This document shows positions 24,042-32,854 of a stretch of 64,000 nt of DNA, piece by piece (the stretch's first letter is position 1; the number at the start of each line of letters is the position of its first letter). The stretch is from Marinobacterium_D sp050908845 (lineage in GTDB: Bacteria; Pseudomonadota; Gammaproteobacteria; Pseudomonadales; Balneatricaceae). Location of the stretch: NCBI RefSeq assembly GCF_050908845.1, contig NZ_CP194171.1:1550001-1614000 (forward strand), read 5' to 3'. The position numbers and the translations under genes are program-made. The notes beneath the pieces are model-generated. The model made no database searches and was not told the origin of the DNA. It saw nothing but the letters and a program-made list of their open reading frames with translations.

Positions 24042-25874
24042 ATGAACTCTACAGTTGCAGCCGTTACTCAACGTATCATCGAGCGCAGTCGTGACAGCCG
24101 GGCCGACTACCTGGCGCGAATGGCTCAGGCACGGGAAAACAAACCGCATCGTTCGGTGCTCTCCTGTGGCAACCTGGCTCACGGCTTTGCGGCCTGCGGT
24201 GGTGAGGATAAAGGCCGCCTGAAAAAGATGGATCAGGCGAATGTGGGCATCATCTCTGCCTATAACGATATGCTCTCGGCCCATCAGCCGTTCGAGGAGT
24301 TCCCCGCGCAGATCAAGGATGCAGTCTCGGCGATGGGCTGTGTGGCCCAGTTCGCCGGTGGCGTCCCGGCCATGTGTGATGGCGTGACCCAGGGCCAGCC
24401 GGGCATGGAGTTGAGCCTGTTCAGTCGCGATACCATCGCGATGGCGGCGGCGGTGGGGTTGTCTCACAACATGTTCGACGCGGCGCTCTGTCTGGGCGTT
24501 TGTGACAAGATCGTCCCCGGGCTGATGATCGGCGCGCTGGCCTTTGGTCATCTGCCGGTGATCTTTGTGCCGGCAGGTCCCATGACTACCGGGCTGTCGA
24601 ATAGCGAGAAATCCCGCATCCGCCAGCTTTATGCCGAAGGCAAGGTCGGTCGCGAGGAGCTGCTGCAGTGTGAATCCGATTCCTACCATGGTCCCGGTAC
24701 CTGCACCTTCTACGGCACCGCCAATTCGAACCAGCTGTTGATGGAAGCGATGGGCGTGCATCTGCCGGGATCCTCTTTCGTCAATCCGAATACGCCGCTG
24801 CGCGAAGCGCTGACCCGTGCCGCCGCCGAGCAGGCCTGCCGGATCACCGAGCTGGGGCCGAACTACCGTCCGCTCTGTGACGTGATCGATGAAAAATCGA
24901 TCGTCAACGGCATAGTCGCACTGCTGGCCACCGGTGGTTCCACCAACCACACCATGCACATCATCGCCATCGCGCGTCAGGCCGGCGTCATCGTTAATTG
25001 GGATGATTTCGCCGACCTGTCCGAAGCGGTGCCGCTGCTGACCCGGATCTACCCGAATGGTACGGCCGATATCAACCATTTCCACGCCGCTGGCGGCATG
25101 GCGCTGCTGTTCCGCGAACTGCTCAGTGCCGGCCTGCTGAATGAAGATGTCACCACTATCGTTGGCGAGGGGCTGGATCAGTACACCCGCGAGCCGTACC
25201 TGGAGGATGGCAAGCTGGCCTGGCGCGATGGTCCGACCCAGTCTCTGGATACCTCGGTGGTAGCGTCCGTCAGTGAGCCGTTCTCTGCCAATGGTGGACT
25301 GCGCCTGATGCAGGGCAACCTGGGACGCGGTGTGATCAAGGTCTCGGCGGTCAAGCCGGAGCACCGCATCGTTGAGGCACCGGCGGTGGTGCTGCACGAT
25401 CAGGATGAGCTGAAGCCGATGTTTGAGAAGGGCGAGCTGGATCGGGACTGCATCGTGGTTGTCCGCTTCCAGGGACCGTCTGCGATCGGTATGCCGGAAC
25501 TGCACAAGCTGACGCCCTACCTCGGTACGCTGCAGGATCGTGGCTTCAAAGTGGCCCTGGTGACCGATGGCCGTATGTCAGGCGCATCGGGCAAGGTGCC
25601 CGCGGCGATTCATCTGACGCCGGAAGCGACCAAGGGTGGCCTGATCGCCAAGGTTCGCGATGGCGACATGCTCAGACTGGATGCCGAAACCGGCGAGCTT
25701 AACCTGCTGGTCGATGCTCTGGATCTGGCCGCACGGGAGCCGGCGGACGCTGACCTGAGCGGCAGCCACTTCGGTATGGGACGCGAACTCTTTGGCGGTA
25801 TGCGGCAGCTGGTATCCGGCGCCGAAGAAGGTGCGAGCTTCCTGTTTGCAAACGAAACCAAATCTGCGCTTTGA
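24042..25874 (+). CDS. edd: 6-phosphogluconate dehydratase
   Basis: A 610-residue [4Fe-4S] dehydratase converting 6-phosphogluconate to KDPG, the first committed Entner-Doudoroff step. Family segments are intact: SCGNLAHGFAACGGEDK, GGVPAMCDGVTQGQPGMELS (cluster Cys), LGVCDKIVPGLMIGALAFGH, GPGTCTFYGTANSNQ (cluster Cys), ALLATGGSTNHTMH and VTDGRMSGASGKVPAAIH. I start at ATG 24042 (MNSTVAAVTQRIIERSRDSR); the earlier GTG at 23991 lies inside the promoter. The ribosome-binding site is weak. eda follows after 20 bases, so the two KDPG-pathway enzymes are cotranscribed. Confidence 0.97.
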   Translation: MNSTVAAVTQRIIERSRDSRADYLARMAQARENKPHRSVLSCGNLAHGFAACGGEDKGRLKKMDQANVGIISAYNDMLSAHQPFEEFPAQIKDAVSAMGCVAQFAGGVPAMCDGVTQGQPGMELSLFSRDTIAMAAAVGLSHNMFDAALCLGVCDKIVPGLMIGALAFGHLPVIFVPAGPMTTGLSNSEKSRIRQLYAEGKVGREELLQCESDSYHGPGTCTFYGTANSNQLLMEAMGVHLPGSSFVNPNTPLREALTRAAAEQACRITELGPNYRPLCDVIDEKSIVNGIVALLATGGSTNHTMHIIAIARQAGVIVNWDDFADLSEAVPLLTRIYPNGTADINHFHAAGGMALLFRELLSAGLLNEDVTTIVGEGLDQYTREPYLEDGKLAWRDGPTQSLDTSVVASVSEPFSANGGLRLMQGNLGRGVIKVSAVKPEHRIVEAPAVVLHDQDELKPMFEKGELDRDCIVVVRFQGPSAIGMPELHKLTPYLGTLQDRGFKVALVTDGRMSGASGKVPAAIHLTPEATKGGLIAKVRDGDMLRLDAETGELNLLVDALDLAAREPADADLSGSHFGMGRELFGGMRQLVSGAEEGASFLFANETKSAL

Positions 25875-25894
25875 CGCGGCCTGGAGAACTATCG

Positions 25895-26524
25895 ATGACA
25901 ACTCAAGTTGATGCGGTGCTGAACACCTCCCCGATCATGCCTGTGCTGGTGATTGAACGGGTGGAGGATGCGGTTCCCCTGGCCAAAGCGCTCAAGGCAG
26001 GTGGACTGCGTGTACTGGAAGTCACTCTGCGCACTCCGGCGGCGCTGGATGCGATCCGTGCCATCGCCGCTGAAGTGGATGATGTGATCGTCGGTGCCGG
26101 CACCGTCACCCGGGTAGAGGAGCTGGCGCTGGTACAGCAGGCCGGTGGTACCTTTGCGATCAGCCCCGGCGCCACGGCGGCGCTGCTCAAGGCGGGCATG
26201 GAGTGGGAGCTTCCCTACCTGCCGGCCATCAGCACCGTGTCCGAGCTGATGAGCGGTCTGGAGGCGGGCTACAGCGCGTTCAAGTTCTTCCCGGCCGAGG
26301 CTAGCGGCGGCACCGCAGCGCTTAAATCGTTCGCCGGGCCTTTCCCGGATGTGCGTTTCTGCCCCACCGGCGGAATCGGGCCGAAAAACTACCTGGATTA
26401 CCTGAAGCTGCCCAACGTGAGCTGCGTCGGAGGCTCCTGGGTTGTGCCTTCCGATCTTATCGACGCCAAGGACTGGGAGGGCATTACCGGTCTGGCAAGC
26501 GAGGCGGTTGCCCTGATCGGCTGA
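25895..26524 (+). CDS. eda: 2-keto-3-deoxy-6-phosphogluconate aldolase
   Basis: A 209-residue class I aldolase that splits KDPG into pyruvate and glyceraldehyde-3-phosphate. The catalytic Glu lies in RVLEVTLRTPAALDAI, the Schiff-base Lys in YSAFKFFPAEASGG, and the phosphate-binding glycines in FCPTGGIG. The start at ATG 25895 has GGAG 8 bases upstream; a TTG overlapping the edd stop at 25871 would add eight residues and is less likely. It closes the edd-eda unit ahead of the terminator at 26622. The aldol product feeds gap at 50186. Confidence 0.97.
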   Translation: MTTQVDAVLNTSPIMPVLVIERVEDAVPLAKALKAGGLRVLEVTLRTPAALDAIRAIAAEVDDVIVGAGTVTRVEELALVQQAGGTFAISPGATAALLKAGMEWELPYLPAISTVSELMSGLEAGYSAFKFFPAEASGGTAALKSFAGPFPDVRFCPTGGIGPKNYLDYLKLPNVSCVGGSWVVPSDLIDAKDWEGITGLASEAVALIG

Positions 26525-26537
26525 GTCTATGCCAACT

Positions 26538-26586
26538 GCCGTGAACTCCATCGAAGCGTTAGCGACACCCCTGTGGTGTTCACGGC
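26538..26586. repeat. Long hairpin downstream of eda
   Basis: GCCGTGAAC (26538-26546) pairs with GTTCACGGC (26578-26586) around a 31-base loop, between the eda stop and its terminator. It may protect the 3-prime end of the edd-eda message. Confidence 0.5.
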
Positions 26587-26621
26587 CAGCTTTTGTTCGC
26601 ACGCTTCCATAGCGTTTTTAC

Positions 26622-26647
26622 ACCGCCTGCCTGAGGCGGTTTTTTTT
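26622..26647 (+). terminator. Rho-independent terminator of edd-eda
   Basis: ACCGCCT (26622-26628) pairs with AGGCGGT (26634-26640) over a 5-base loop, followed by seven further T. It separates edd-eda from zwf-pgl, so zwf needs its own promoter within 26648-26729. Confidence 0.93.
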
Positions 26648-26695
26648 ACCAGAAACGGTCCGGCTAGCTGTCTACCTTTGGGGGAGCGCCGGATC

Positions 26696-26710
26696 GTCAG
26701 TTCGACTGAC
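26696..26710. promoter_or_regulatory. Small hairpin just ahead of the zwf ribosome-binding site
   Basis: GTCAGT-TCG-ACTGAC forms a perfect 6-base stem ending 4 bases before AGGAG (26715-26719) of zwf. It could shape translation initiation or be an operator half-pair. Confidence 0.35.
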
Positions 26711-26729
26711 CAATAGGAGTCGTTAAAAA

Positions 26730-28202
26730 ATGAGTGCCATGCTGAACGGCCATGCCTGTGATTTTGTGCTTTTTGGTGCCCGTGGCGACCTGGCGATGCG
26801 CAAATTGTTTCCGTCGCTCTATCAGCTGCACAAAGCCGACCTGCTGCATGCCGATACGGTGCTTTACGGCGTGGCCCGCACGGAGTGTTCTCAGGACGAG
26901 TTCATTGAGTCGGTGCATGACGCGCTTAAACGATTCGTGAAGCCCCGTGAATATGATGAAGCGGTATGGGGGACGTTCAGAGACAGGTTGCGCTATCTGA
27001 AGGTTGATATGTCGGTGGCGGAGGACTTTGCCGCGATCGCCGAGGCGGTGAAGGACTCCGGCCGCACGATGGTCAACTACCTGGCAACGCCCCCCGCGAT
27101 CTTTGGTGATATCTGCAAGAATCTTTACCTGTCCGGCGCGGTGCAGCCAAGTACCCGGATTATCCTGGAGAAGCCGATCGGTCACGATCTGGAAAGCTCC
27201 ATCGAAATCAACGATACGGTGAGCCAGTACTTTACCGAGGAGCAGGTCTATCGCATCGACCACTACCTGGGTAAGGAAACGGTGCAGAACCTGATTGCCC
27301 TGCGCTTTGCCAACAACCTGTTTGGTTCCCAGTGGAACCAGAACTATATCGATCACGTGCAGATTACCGTGGCCGAGACCGTGGGTATCGAAGGCCGCTG
27401 GGGTTATTACGACCAGGTGGGGCAGATGCGTGACATGGTGCAGAACCACCTGCTGCAGCTGCTCTGCATGGTGGCGATGGATCCGCCGAGCCAGCTGACT
27501 GCGGACGGCATCCGCGATGAAAAACTCAAGGTGCTGCGGGCGTTGCGGCCGATCACCGCCGATAACGTCGCGCGGCGGGCGGTGCGTGGTCAGTATACCG
27601 CCGGCGCTGTTAACGGCGTCTCCTGCCCGGGCTACCAGGAAGAAGAGGGCAGCAAGGGGCACAGCAACACCGAAACCTTTGTTGCCCTGCGCGCGAGTAT
27701 CGACAACTGGCGTTGGGCCGGCGTACCGTTTTACCTGCGCACCGGCAAGCGGATGCCGACCAAGATGTCGGAGATCGTCATCGTCTACAAGAATCAGCCG
27801 CACTATATCTTCGATCCGAAGCAGAAAAGCGTGGTCACCAACAAGCTGATCATCCGTCTGCAACCGGACGAGGGGATCCGCCTGCAGGTGGTGACCAAGG
27901 AGCAGAGCCTGGATAAGGGGATGGCGCTGCAGAGCCGCGGTCTGACCCTGAACTTCTCCGAAGGTGAAGAGGGACATCGCACGCCGGACGCTTATGAGCG
28001 TTTGATGCTTGAGGCGATGCGGGGGAACCAGTCACTGTTCGTGCGCCGCGACGAGGTGGAAGCCTCCTGGCGCTGGTGTGATGCGCTGATCGACGCCTGG
28101 GCCGATATTGGCGACGAAGTGCGGCCCTATTCCGCCGGTAGCTGGGGGCCAATCGGCTCCATCGCTCTGATAGAACGAGACGGGAAATCCTGGCATGAAT
28201 GA
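26730..28202 (+). CDS. zwf: Glucose-6-phosphate 1-dehydrogenase
   Basis: A 490-residue enzyme oxidising glucose-6-phosphate to 6-phosphogluconolactone with NADP. The coenzyme fold begins FVLFGARGDLAMRKLFPSLY and the active-site signature RIDHYLGKETVQNLIALRFAN contains the catalytic His and Lys region. The substrate-binding EKPIGHDLESS, the structural WAGVPFYLRTGKRMP and the family length are all present. AGGAG lies 10 bases before ATG. The gene overlaps pgl by 8 bases. It links pgi (glucose-6-phosphate supply) to edd in the neighbouring operon. Confidence 0.97.
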   Translation: MSAMLNGHACDFVLFGARGDLAMRKLFPSLYQLHKADLLHADTVLYGVARTECSQDEFIESVHDALKRFVKPREYDEAVWGTFRDRLRYLKVDMSVAEDFAAIAEAVKDSGRTMVNYLATPPAIFGDICKNLYLSGAVQPSTRIILEKPIGHDLESSIEINDTVSQYFTEEQVYRIDHYLGKETVQNLIALRFANNLFGSQWNQNYIDHVQITVAETVGIEGRWGYYDQVGQMRDMVQNHLLQLLCMVAMDPPSQLTADGIRDEKLKVLRALRPITADNVARRAVRGQYTAGAVNGVSCPGYQEEEGSKGHSNTETFVALRASIDNWRWAGVPFYLRTGKRMPTKMSEIVIVYKNQPHYIFDPKQKSVVTNKLIIRLQPDEGIRLQVVTKEQSLDKGMALQSRGLTLNFSEGEEGHRTPDAYERLMLEAMRGNQSLFVRRDEVEASWRWCDALIDAWADIGDEVRPYSAGSWGPIGSIALIERDGKSWHE

Positions 28203-28926
28203 ACTGAATCTACATTCCGAACTGAATCCGCTGGTGGCGCTTGAGTCCTATGACAGCCGCGAGGCTCTGGAGCAGTTTCTGTGCGAGCGCATCGTCGAAC
28301 GACTGAGCGAAGGACTGGAGGCCAGGGGCGAGGCGGTGCTGGTTGTCTCCGGTGGGCGCACGCCGGCGGCGCTGTTTCAGCGTCTGTCGCAGCAACCGCT
28401 TGATTGGTCGAAGGTGATTGTCACGCTGGCGGATGAGCGTTGGGTCGATAATCAGCACGACGATTCCAATGAGCGCAGTGTGCGTACTCATCTGCTGCAG
28501 AATCAAGCCGCCGCAGCGCGTTTTCTGCCGCTCTACAACGGTGCCGAGACGCCGGTCGCCGGCCAGGCGGAGCTGGAGCGTGAACTGGCGGTCTTGCCGG
28601 AGAAAATCGATGCGGTGATTCTCGGTATGGGCGAGGATGGCCATACCGCTTCGTTTTTCCCCGACGCCGAGGAGTTGGGCCGGGCACTTGAGCCCCTGCC
28701 CGCTGTTGCCTGTGCGGCGGTTACGCCGCCGGTGGCACCCTGGCCGCGCATGACGTTGACCTTGCCGCGGCTGCTCGCGAGCCATGCCATCTATGTCCAT
28801 CTGTGCGGCGAATCCAAGCTGCCGGTGCTGCAGCAGGCGCTGGAGCAGGGGGCCGTCGAGGCGATGCCGATCCGCTCCGTGTTGCGCCAAAGCCAAACCC
28901 CGGTAGCGATCTGCTGGGCGCCCTGA
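28195..28926 (+). CDS. pgl: 6-phosphogluconolactonase
   Basis: A 243-residue hydrolase opening 6-phosphogluconolactone to 6-phosphogluconate. It is of the DevB/SOL type: VLVVSGGRTPAALFQRLSQ, ITLADERWV-like VTLADERWVDNQHDDSNERSVR, and AVILGMGEDGHTASFFPDA are the family's phosphate and catalytic segments. The start overlaps zwf by 8 bases, so the two are coupled. It completes the oxidative branch into the ED pathway; the operon ends at the terminator 28966-29006. Confidence 0.96.
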   Translation: MNELNLHSELNPLVALESYDSREALEQFLCERIVERLSEGLEARGEAVLVVSGGRTPAALFQRLSQQPLDWSKVIVTLADERWVDNQHDDSNERSVRTHLLQNQAAAARFLPLYNGAETPVAGQAELERELAVLPEKIDAVILGMGEDGHTASFFPDAEELGRALEPLPAVACAAVTPPVAPWPRMTLTLPRLLASHAIYVHLCGESKLPVLQQALEQGAVEAMPIRSVLRQSQTPVAICWAP

Positions 28927-28965
28927 CCGGACCTGGCGACCCCCGCTGATTGGACACCTCACTGG

Positions 28966-29006
28966 CGCCGCTCCCGCATTTATGTGGGAGCGGCGTTTGT
29001 TTTTTC
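28966..29006 (+). terminator. Rho-independent terminator of zwf-pgl
   Basis: CGCCGCTCCC (28966-28975) pairs with GGGAGCGGCG (28986-28995), and the stem can extend into the loop (CAT with ATG). TTTGTTTTTT follows. It ends the zwf-pgl unit 40 bases after the pgl stop. Confidence 0.93.
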
Positions 29007-29182
29007 TCCTTCGCGTTGTGATTGTTCCACCTCGATGCTGGCGCTGATTATCCTCCGGGGTGGTCTTTCAGGACCTGGGGAGTAACAGGTGGCAGATGCT
29101 GGTATCCCGTTATCTGTTCTTTCTATCTGACACAGTCCTTTCGATAGTTAAAAATTAATCAACGTTTTGTTGAAAAGAACGA

Positions 29183-29219
29183 ATGTTACCGGTAAAGTTT
29201 GTTTTGTTACCGGTAACAA
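29183..29219. promoter_or_regulatory. Two GntR operators upstream of the TRAP genes
   Basis: ATGTTACCGGTAAA (29183-29196) and TTGTTACCGGTAACAA (29204-29219) match the E. coli GntR consensus ATGTTACCGGTAACAT. The second is a perfect palindrome. Their centres are 21 bases apart, two helical turns, so two dimers would sit on the same face. A LacI-family GntR is encoded at 32855. Confidence 0.85.
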
Positions 29220-29291
29220 CGCAGCTTAAAGAACGACTGTGTCACAGGTTGCCAGGTGAAATTCGACAATAAAAAAGTCAGGAACAATCCA

Positions 29292-30305
29292 ATGAATTTC
29301 TCAAAAACGCTCATCACAACAGCTCTTTCCAGCCTGATCTCCGTATCTGCCTTTGCTGCTGATTACACCTTCAAAATACAGTCGTCCGATCCGTCCGGTG
29401 ACAAGAACTTCCAGGTTCAGCAGGAGTGGGCCGATCGCGTTGAGGCGATGACTGGCGGCCGCCTGGAGATCAAACTGCTGCCGGTGGGCAGTGTGGTCAA
29501 GCACACCGAAACCCTCGGCGCGATCAAGATGGGTATTCTCGATGGTCAGCTGACCGCAACCGGTTATTTCTCCGGTCAGGATCCCGCCTTCGGTCTGATC
29601 GGCAACACCGTCGGTGCCTGGTCCGATACCCGCCAGCTGCTGCAGTACATGAACTACGGTGGCGGCAACGAGCTGATGACCGAGCTGTACGCACCCTACG
29701 GTGTTAAGTTCGTCGGCGCATCCACCACCGGTGTGGAGTCCTTTGTTTCCAAGGTGCCGGTGGATGGCGTGGATGATCTTAAAGGTCTGAAACTGCGTGC
29801 GCCGGAAGGTCTGGTGCAGAAGGTGTTCGCTGCAGCCGGCGCTGCACCGGTTAACCTGCCGGGCTCCGAAGTGTTCACCGCGCTTAGCAAGGGCGTTATC
29901 GACGCGGCTGACTACACCGTGTTCTCCACCAACCAGAAGGCGGGCATGAACGATATCGCACAGCATCCCGTGCAGCCCGGTTTCCACTCACTGCCGCTGA
30001 TCGATGTATCCGTGAGCCAGAAAAAGTGGGATCAGCTGCCGGAAGATATTCAGCAGATCCTGACCGTATCGGTGCGCGATTTCGCCAAGGATATTACTAC
30101 GCAGCTGCGTATCGCCGACCAGAAGGCGGTGAAGGAAGCGCAGGCGAATCCTGAGATCACTATCCACGACTGGTCAGCCGAAGAGCGCAAGAAGTTCCGT
30201 GAAATCGCGCGCGGCCAGTGGCAAGAGATGTCCAACGAATCACCCAACGCCAAGAAAGTCTACGAGTCGGTCACCGGCTACCTGGAAGTCAACGGTCTGC
30301 TCTGA
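29292..30305 (+). CDS. TRAP transporter substrate-binding protein (DctP type), probably for gluconate
   Basis: A 337-residue periplasmic binding protein with a signal peptide MNFSKTLITTALSSLISVSA ending before DYTFKIQ. It has the DctP fold, including the conserved substrate-carboxylate Arg in DLKGLKLRAPEG and the following LPGSEVFTALSKGVIDAADYTVF segment. AGGA lies 8 bases before ATG 29292; an upstream in-frame start at 29256 adds 12 residues before the signal. Binding as an organic acid carrier is family knowledge. Gluconate or a close aldonate is inferred from gntK and gntR downstream and the paired GntR operators upstream. Confidence 0.85.
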   Translation: MNFSKTLITTALSSLISVSAFAADYTFKIQSSDPSGDKNFQVQQEWADRVEAMTGGRLEIKLLPVGSVVKHTETLGAIKMGILDGQLTATGYFSGQDPAFGLIGNTVGAWSDTRQLLQYMNYGGGNELMTELYAPYGVKFVGASTTGVESFVSKVPVDGVDDLKGLKLRAPEGLVQKVFAAAGAAPVNLPGSEVFTALSKGVIDAADYTVFSTNQKAGMNDIAQHPVQPGFHSLPLIDVSVSQKKWDQLPEDIQQILTVSVRDFAKDITTQLRIADQKAVKEAQANPEITIHDWSAEERKKFREIARGQWQEMSNESPNAKKVYESVTGYLEVNGLL

Positions 30306-30367
30306 TCCTTCCTGAACCCTAGCTTGCGGCGGGGCGTCCTGCACCGCCGCCCATCCTGGACATTGTT

Positions 30368-30949
30368 ATGAAACCTGCTGACAAACTTCACGAGGCCGAG
30401 ACTCGGGAGGTGGAGCAGCACGGGCGCACCCTGCTGGATCGTTGCATCCTCAAGGTCGGCAACCTGCTCAGCCTGCTGTTCATCGTCACCGTCGTAATTT
30501 CGTTCTACGAAGTACTGATGCGCTACGTGTTCAACGCACCGACCATCTGGGTGCATGAAACCGCGGCGTTTACCGGCGGCTCCCTGTTCGTTATCGGCGG
30601 TGCCTATGCGCTGGCCAATAACAAGCACGTGCGTGTCGTGCTGATCTATGACGTGGTATCCACCCGGGTGCGACTCTGCCTGGATATCTTCCACTCCCTG
30701 GCCGGAATGGCGTTTGCTGCCATGCTCGCCTACGGCTCCTGGATGATGGTCACCAACTCCTGGCTCGCGCCCTGGGGCGGTATGCGCCTTGAAACCTCCG
30801 GCTCCGCCTGGAATCCGCCGTTCCCGGCGCTGCTGAAAGGCGTCATTTTAGTGGTGGTCTGCGTCATGTTTGTTCAGTTTTTCCTGCACCTGTTGGCCGA
30901 TATCCGCAACCTGCGTCGGTTGAAGCGCGGAGGTAGCGATAATGTTTGA
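30368..30949 (+). CDS. TRAP transporter small membrane subunit (DctQ type)
   Basis: A 193-residue inner-membrane subunit with four predicted membrane segments (about 42-64, 80-95, 118-140 and 160-185). The signature region VVISFYEVLMRYVFNAPTIWVHETAAF matches the DctQ family. The N-terminal 30 residues are charged and cytoplasmic. It lies 62 bases after the binding protein and overlaps the large subunit gene by 8 bases. It partners the DctM protein in sodium-driven uptake. Confidence 0.9.
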   Translation: MKPADKLHEAETREVEQHGRTLLDRCILKVGNLLSLLFIVTVVISFYEVLMRYVFNAPTIWVHETAAFTGGSLFVIGGAYALANNKHVRVVLIYDVVSTRVRLCLDIFHSLAGMAFAAMLAYGSWMMVTNSWLAPWGGMRLETSGSAWNPPFPALLKGVILVVVCVMFVQFFLHLLADIRNLRRLKRGGSDNV

Positions 30950-32264
30950 TCTATCCGTAATCGGGATCGGCTATGGCAGCCTGCTGATGCTGGCGCTGCT
31001 GATCCTGCTGCTGCTCACCGGCATGCAGCTGGCGTTTGTCACAGGCCTTGTGGCCCTGATATTCACCATCGGCTGGTTCGGTGTCGATGCGATGCCGCTG
31101 ATCACCAGTCGCATGTACAGCTTTGTCGACAGCTACGTGTTCCTCGCGGTACCGATGTTCGTGTTGATGGCCGCGCTGCTGGATCGCTCCGGTATCGCCG
31201 TGGATCTGTTCGATGCGATGAAACGTGTGGCGCGCAAGTTGCGCGGTGGGGTGGCGGTGCAGACGCTGATCGTTGCCGTGATCCTGGCGTCCATGTCCGG
31301 CGTCATCGGTGGCGAAACCGTGCTGCTCGGTATCCTGGCACTGCCGCAGATGCTGCGTCTTGGCTACAACCGCAAACTGGCGATTGGTACCACCTGTGCC
31401 GGTGGTGCGCTGGGTACCATGATGCCGCCGAGTATCGTGCTGATCATCTACGGTATGACCGCAAGCGTCTCCATTGGTGACCTGTTCAAGGCAGCCTTCC
31501 TGCCAGCGGCTATCCTGGCCAGTTTCTATGTCGCCTATGTGCTGATCCGCAGCTATCTCAACCCGTCGCTGGCGCCTCTGCCCTCGGCTGAAGAACTTGC
31601 CGCCGATGACGCCCGCGATATCAACTATTTCAAGGCGCTGCTGTTCCCGGGTCTGACCGTGGCGGTGGTACTGGGCAGTATCTACACCGGTGTTGCGTCC
31701 GTCACCGAGGCGTCGGCGCTGGGCGTGGTCGGCATCATGATCAGTGCGCTGATCCGTGGCGAACTGAATGGCCGCATGCTCTGGGAAAGTGCCCGTTCAA
31801 CCATGCAGACCTGCGGCATGATCATCTGGATCGGTATCGGTGCCAGTGCGCTGGTCGGGGTTTACAACCTGATGGGTGGTATCGACTTCGTCGAGTCCGT
31901 GATCCTGTCGCTGAGCGACGGTCATGTCATGACCACGGTGCTGATCATGATGGCGATCCTGCTGGTGCTGGGCATGTTCCTGGACTGGGTGGGCGTGGCG
32001 CTGCTGACCATGCCGATCTTCGTGCCGATCATCACCAACCTGGGTCTCGACCCGATCTGGTTCGGCGTGGTGTTCTGTCTGAACATGCAGGTCTCCTTCC
32101 TGTCGCCGCCGTTCGGTCCTGCTGCCTTCTATCTCAAGTCGGTAGCGCCGAAGGATATCAGTCTGGGTGAGATTTTCTCCGCACTGGTGCCTTTCATCTT
32201 TCTGCAGATTATCGCACTGGCGTTGGTAGTTGCCTTCCCGCAGCTTGCGCTCTGGTGGCAGTAG
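30942..32264 (+). CDS. TRAP transporter large membrane subunit (DctM type)
   Basis: A 440-residue inner-membrane permease of the DctM family, with about twelve membrane segments. Diagnostic stretches are FLAVPMFVLMAALLDRSGIA, LASMSGVIGGETVLLGILALPQMLRLGY, GTTCAGGALGTMMPPSIVLIIYG and LDWVGVALLTMPIFVPIITNLGLDP. The gene overlaps dctQ by 8 bases and is followed after 10 bases by gntK, so import and phosphorylation are coupled in one message. Confidence 0.95.
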   Translation: MFDLSVIGIGYGSLLMLALLILLLLTGMQLAFVTGLVALIFTIGWFGVDAMPLITSRMYSFVDSYVFLAVPMFVLMAALLDRSGIAVDLFDAMKRVARKLRGGVAVQTLIVAVILASMSGVIGGETVLLGILALPQMLRLGYNRKLAIGTTCAGGALGTMMPPSIVLIIYGMTASVSIGDLFKAAFLPAAILASFYVAYVLIRSYLNPSLAPLPSAEELAADDARDINYFKALLFPGLTVAVVLGSIYTGVASVTEASALGVVGIMISALIRGELNGRMLWESARSTMQTCGMIIWIGIGASALVGVYNLMGGIDFVESVILSLSDGHVMTTVLIMMAILLVLGMFLDWVGVALLTMPIFVPIITNLGLDPIWFGVVFCLNMQVSFLSPPFGPAAFYLKSVAPKDISLGEIFSALVPFIFLQIIALALVVAFPQLALWWQ

Positions 32265-32274
32265 GAGAACCGTT

Positions 32275-32778
32275 ATGACGAAGAGATATGTAGTCATGGG
32301 CGTCTCCGGCTGCGGCAAGTCGTCCATCGGCCAGATGCTGGCTGAAAAGCTGGGTCTGAAGTTTTTTGATGGCGATGATTACCACCCACCCGAGAACGTG
32401 GCCAAGATGCGCAGCGGTCAGCCGCTGAATGATGATGACCGGGCCGGATGGCTCGCCACATTAAACAAGCTGCTTTGTGACGAGCCTAGCGCGGTGCTGG
32501 CCTGTTCCAGCCTGAAGCCCGCTTACCGGCAGACCCTGCGCCAGGGCAATGATGCGGTGTTTATCTATCTGAAAGGGGATATCGACACCATCTGGCAGCG
32601 TCACAGCCAGCGCGAGGGGCACTATTTCAACGGCCGCGGGATGCTGGAGAGCCAGTTCAGCGAGTTGATCGAGCCCGGCGCCGATGAGGCGGTTCAGGTC
32701 TGCATCGATCAGCCGTGCGAGGCGGTGGTTGAAGCGATACTCGTCGCGCTGCGGAAAAAAGCCGAAGCCTCCGGTTAG
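32275..32778 (+). CDS. gntK: Gluconokinase
   Basis: A 167-residue kinase that phosphorylates gluconate to 6-phosphogluconate, the edd substrate. The P-loop VMGVSGCGKSSIG, the gluconate-binding FFDGDDYHPPENVAKM and LNDDDRAGWL, and CSSLKPAYRQTLR are typical of GntK/IdnK. Start ATG 32275 follows TAGGAG at 7 bases; an earlier in-frame ATG overlaps dctM without need. It belongs to the TRAP operon. Its place between transporter and GntR-type regulator makes the gluconate assignment of the whole locus strong. Confidence 0.95.
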   Translation: MTKRYVVMGVSGCGKSSIGQMLAEKLGLKFFDGDDYHPPENVAKMRSGQPLNDDDRAGWLATLNKLLCDEPSAVLACSSLKPAYRQTLRQGNDAVFIYLKGDIDTIWQRHSQREGHYFNGRGMLESQFSELIEPGADEAVQVCIDQPCEAVVEAILVALRKKAEASG

Positions 32779-32822
32779 TCTGGAGCGGGTCGCTTTGTTC
32801 CGCAGCAGGCTAACCGGTATGA

Positions 32823-32836
32823 TGTTACGCGTAACA
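32823..32836. promoter_or_regulatory. GntR operator ahead of gntR
   Basis: TGTTACGCGTAACA is a perfect 14-base palindrome with the GntR half-sites TGTTAC/GTAACA but CG in place of CCGG at the centre. It ends 18 bases before the gntR ATG, so autoregulation is likely. Confidence 0.7.
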
Positions 32837-32854
32837 ATGTAGCCAGGTTTGAGC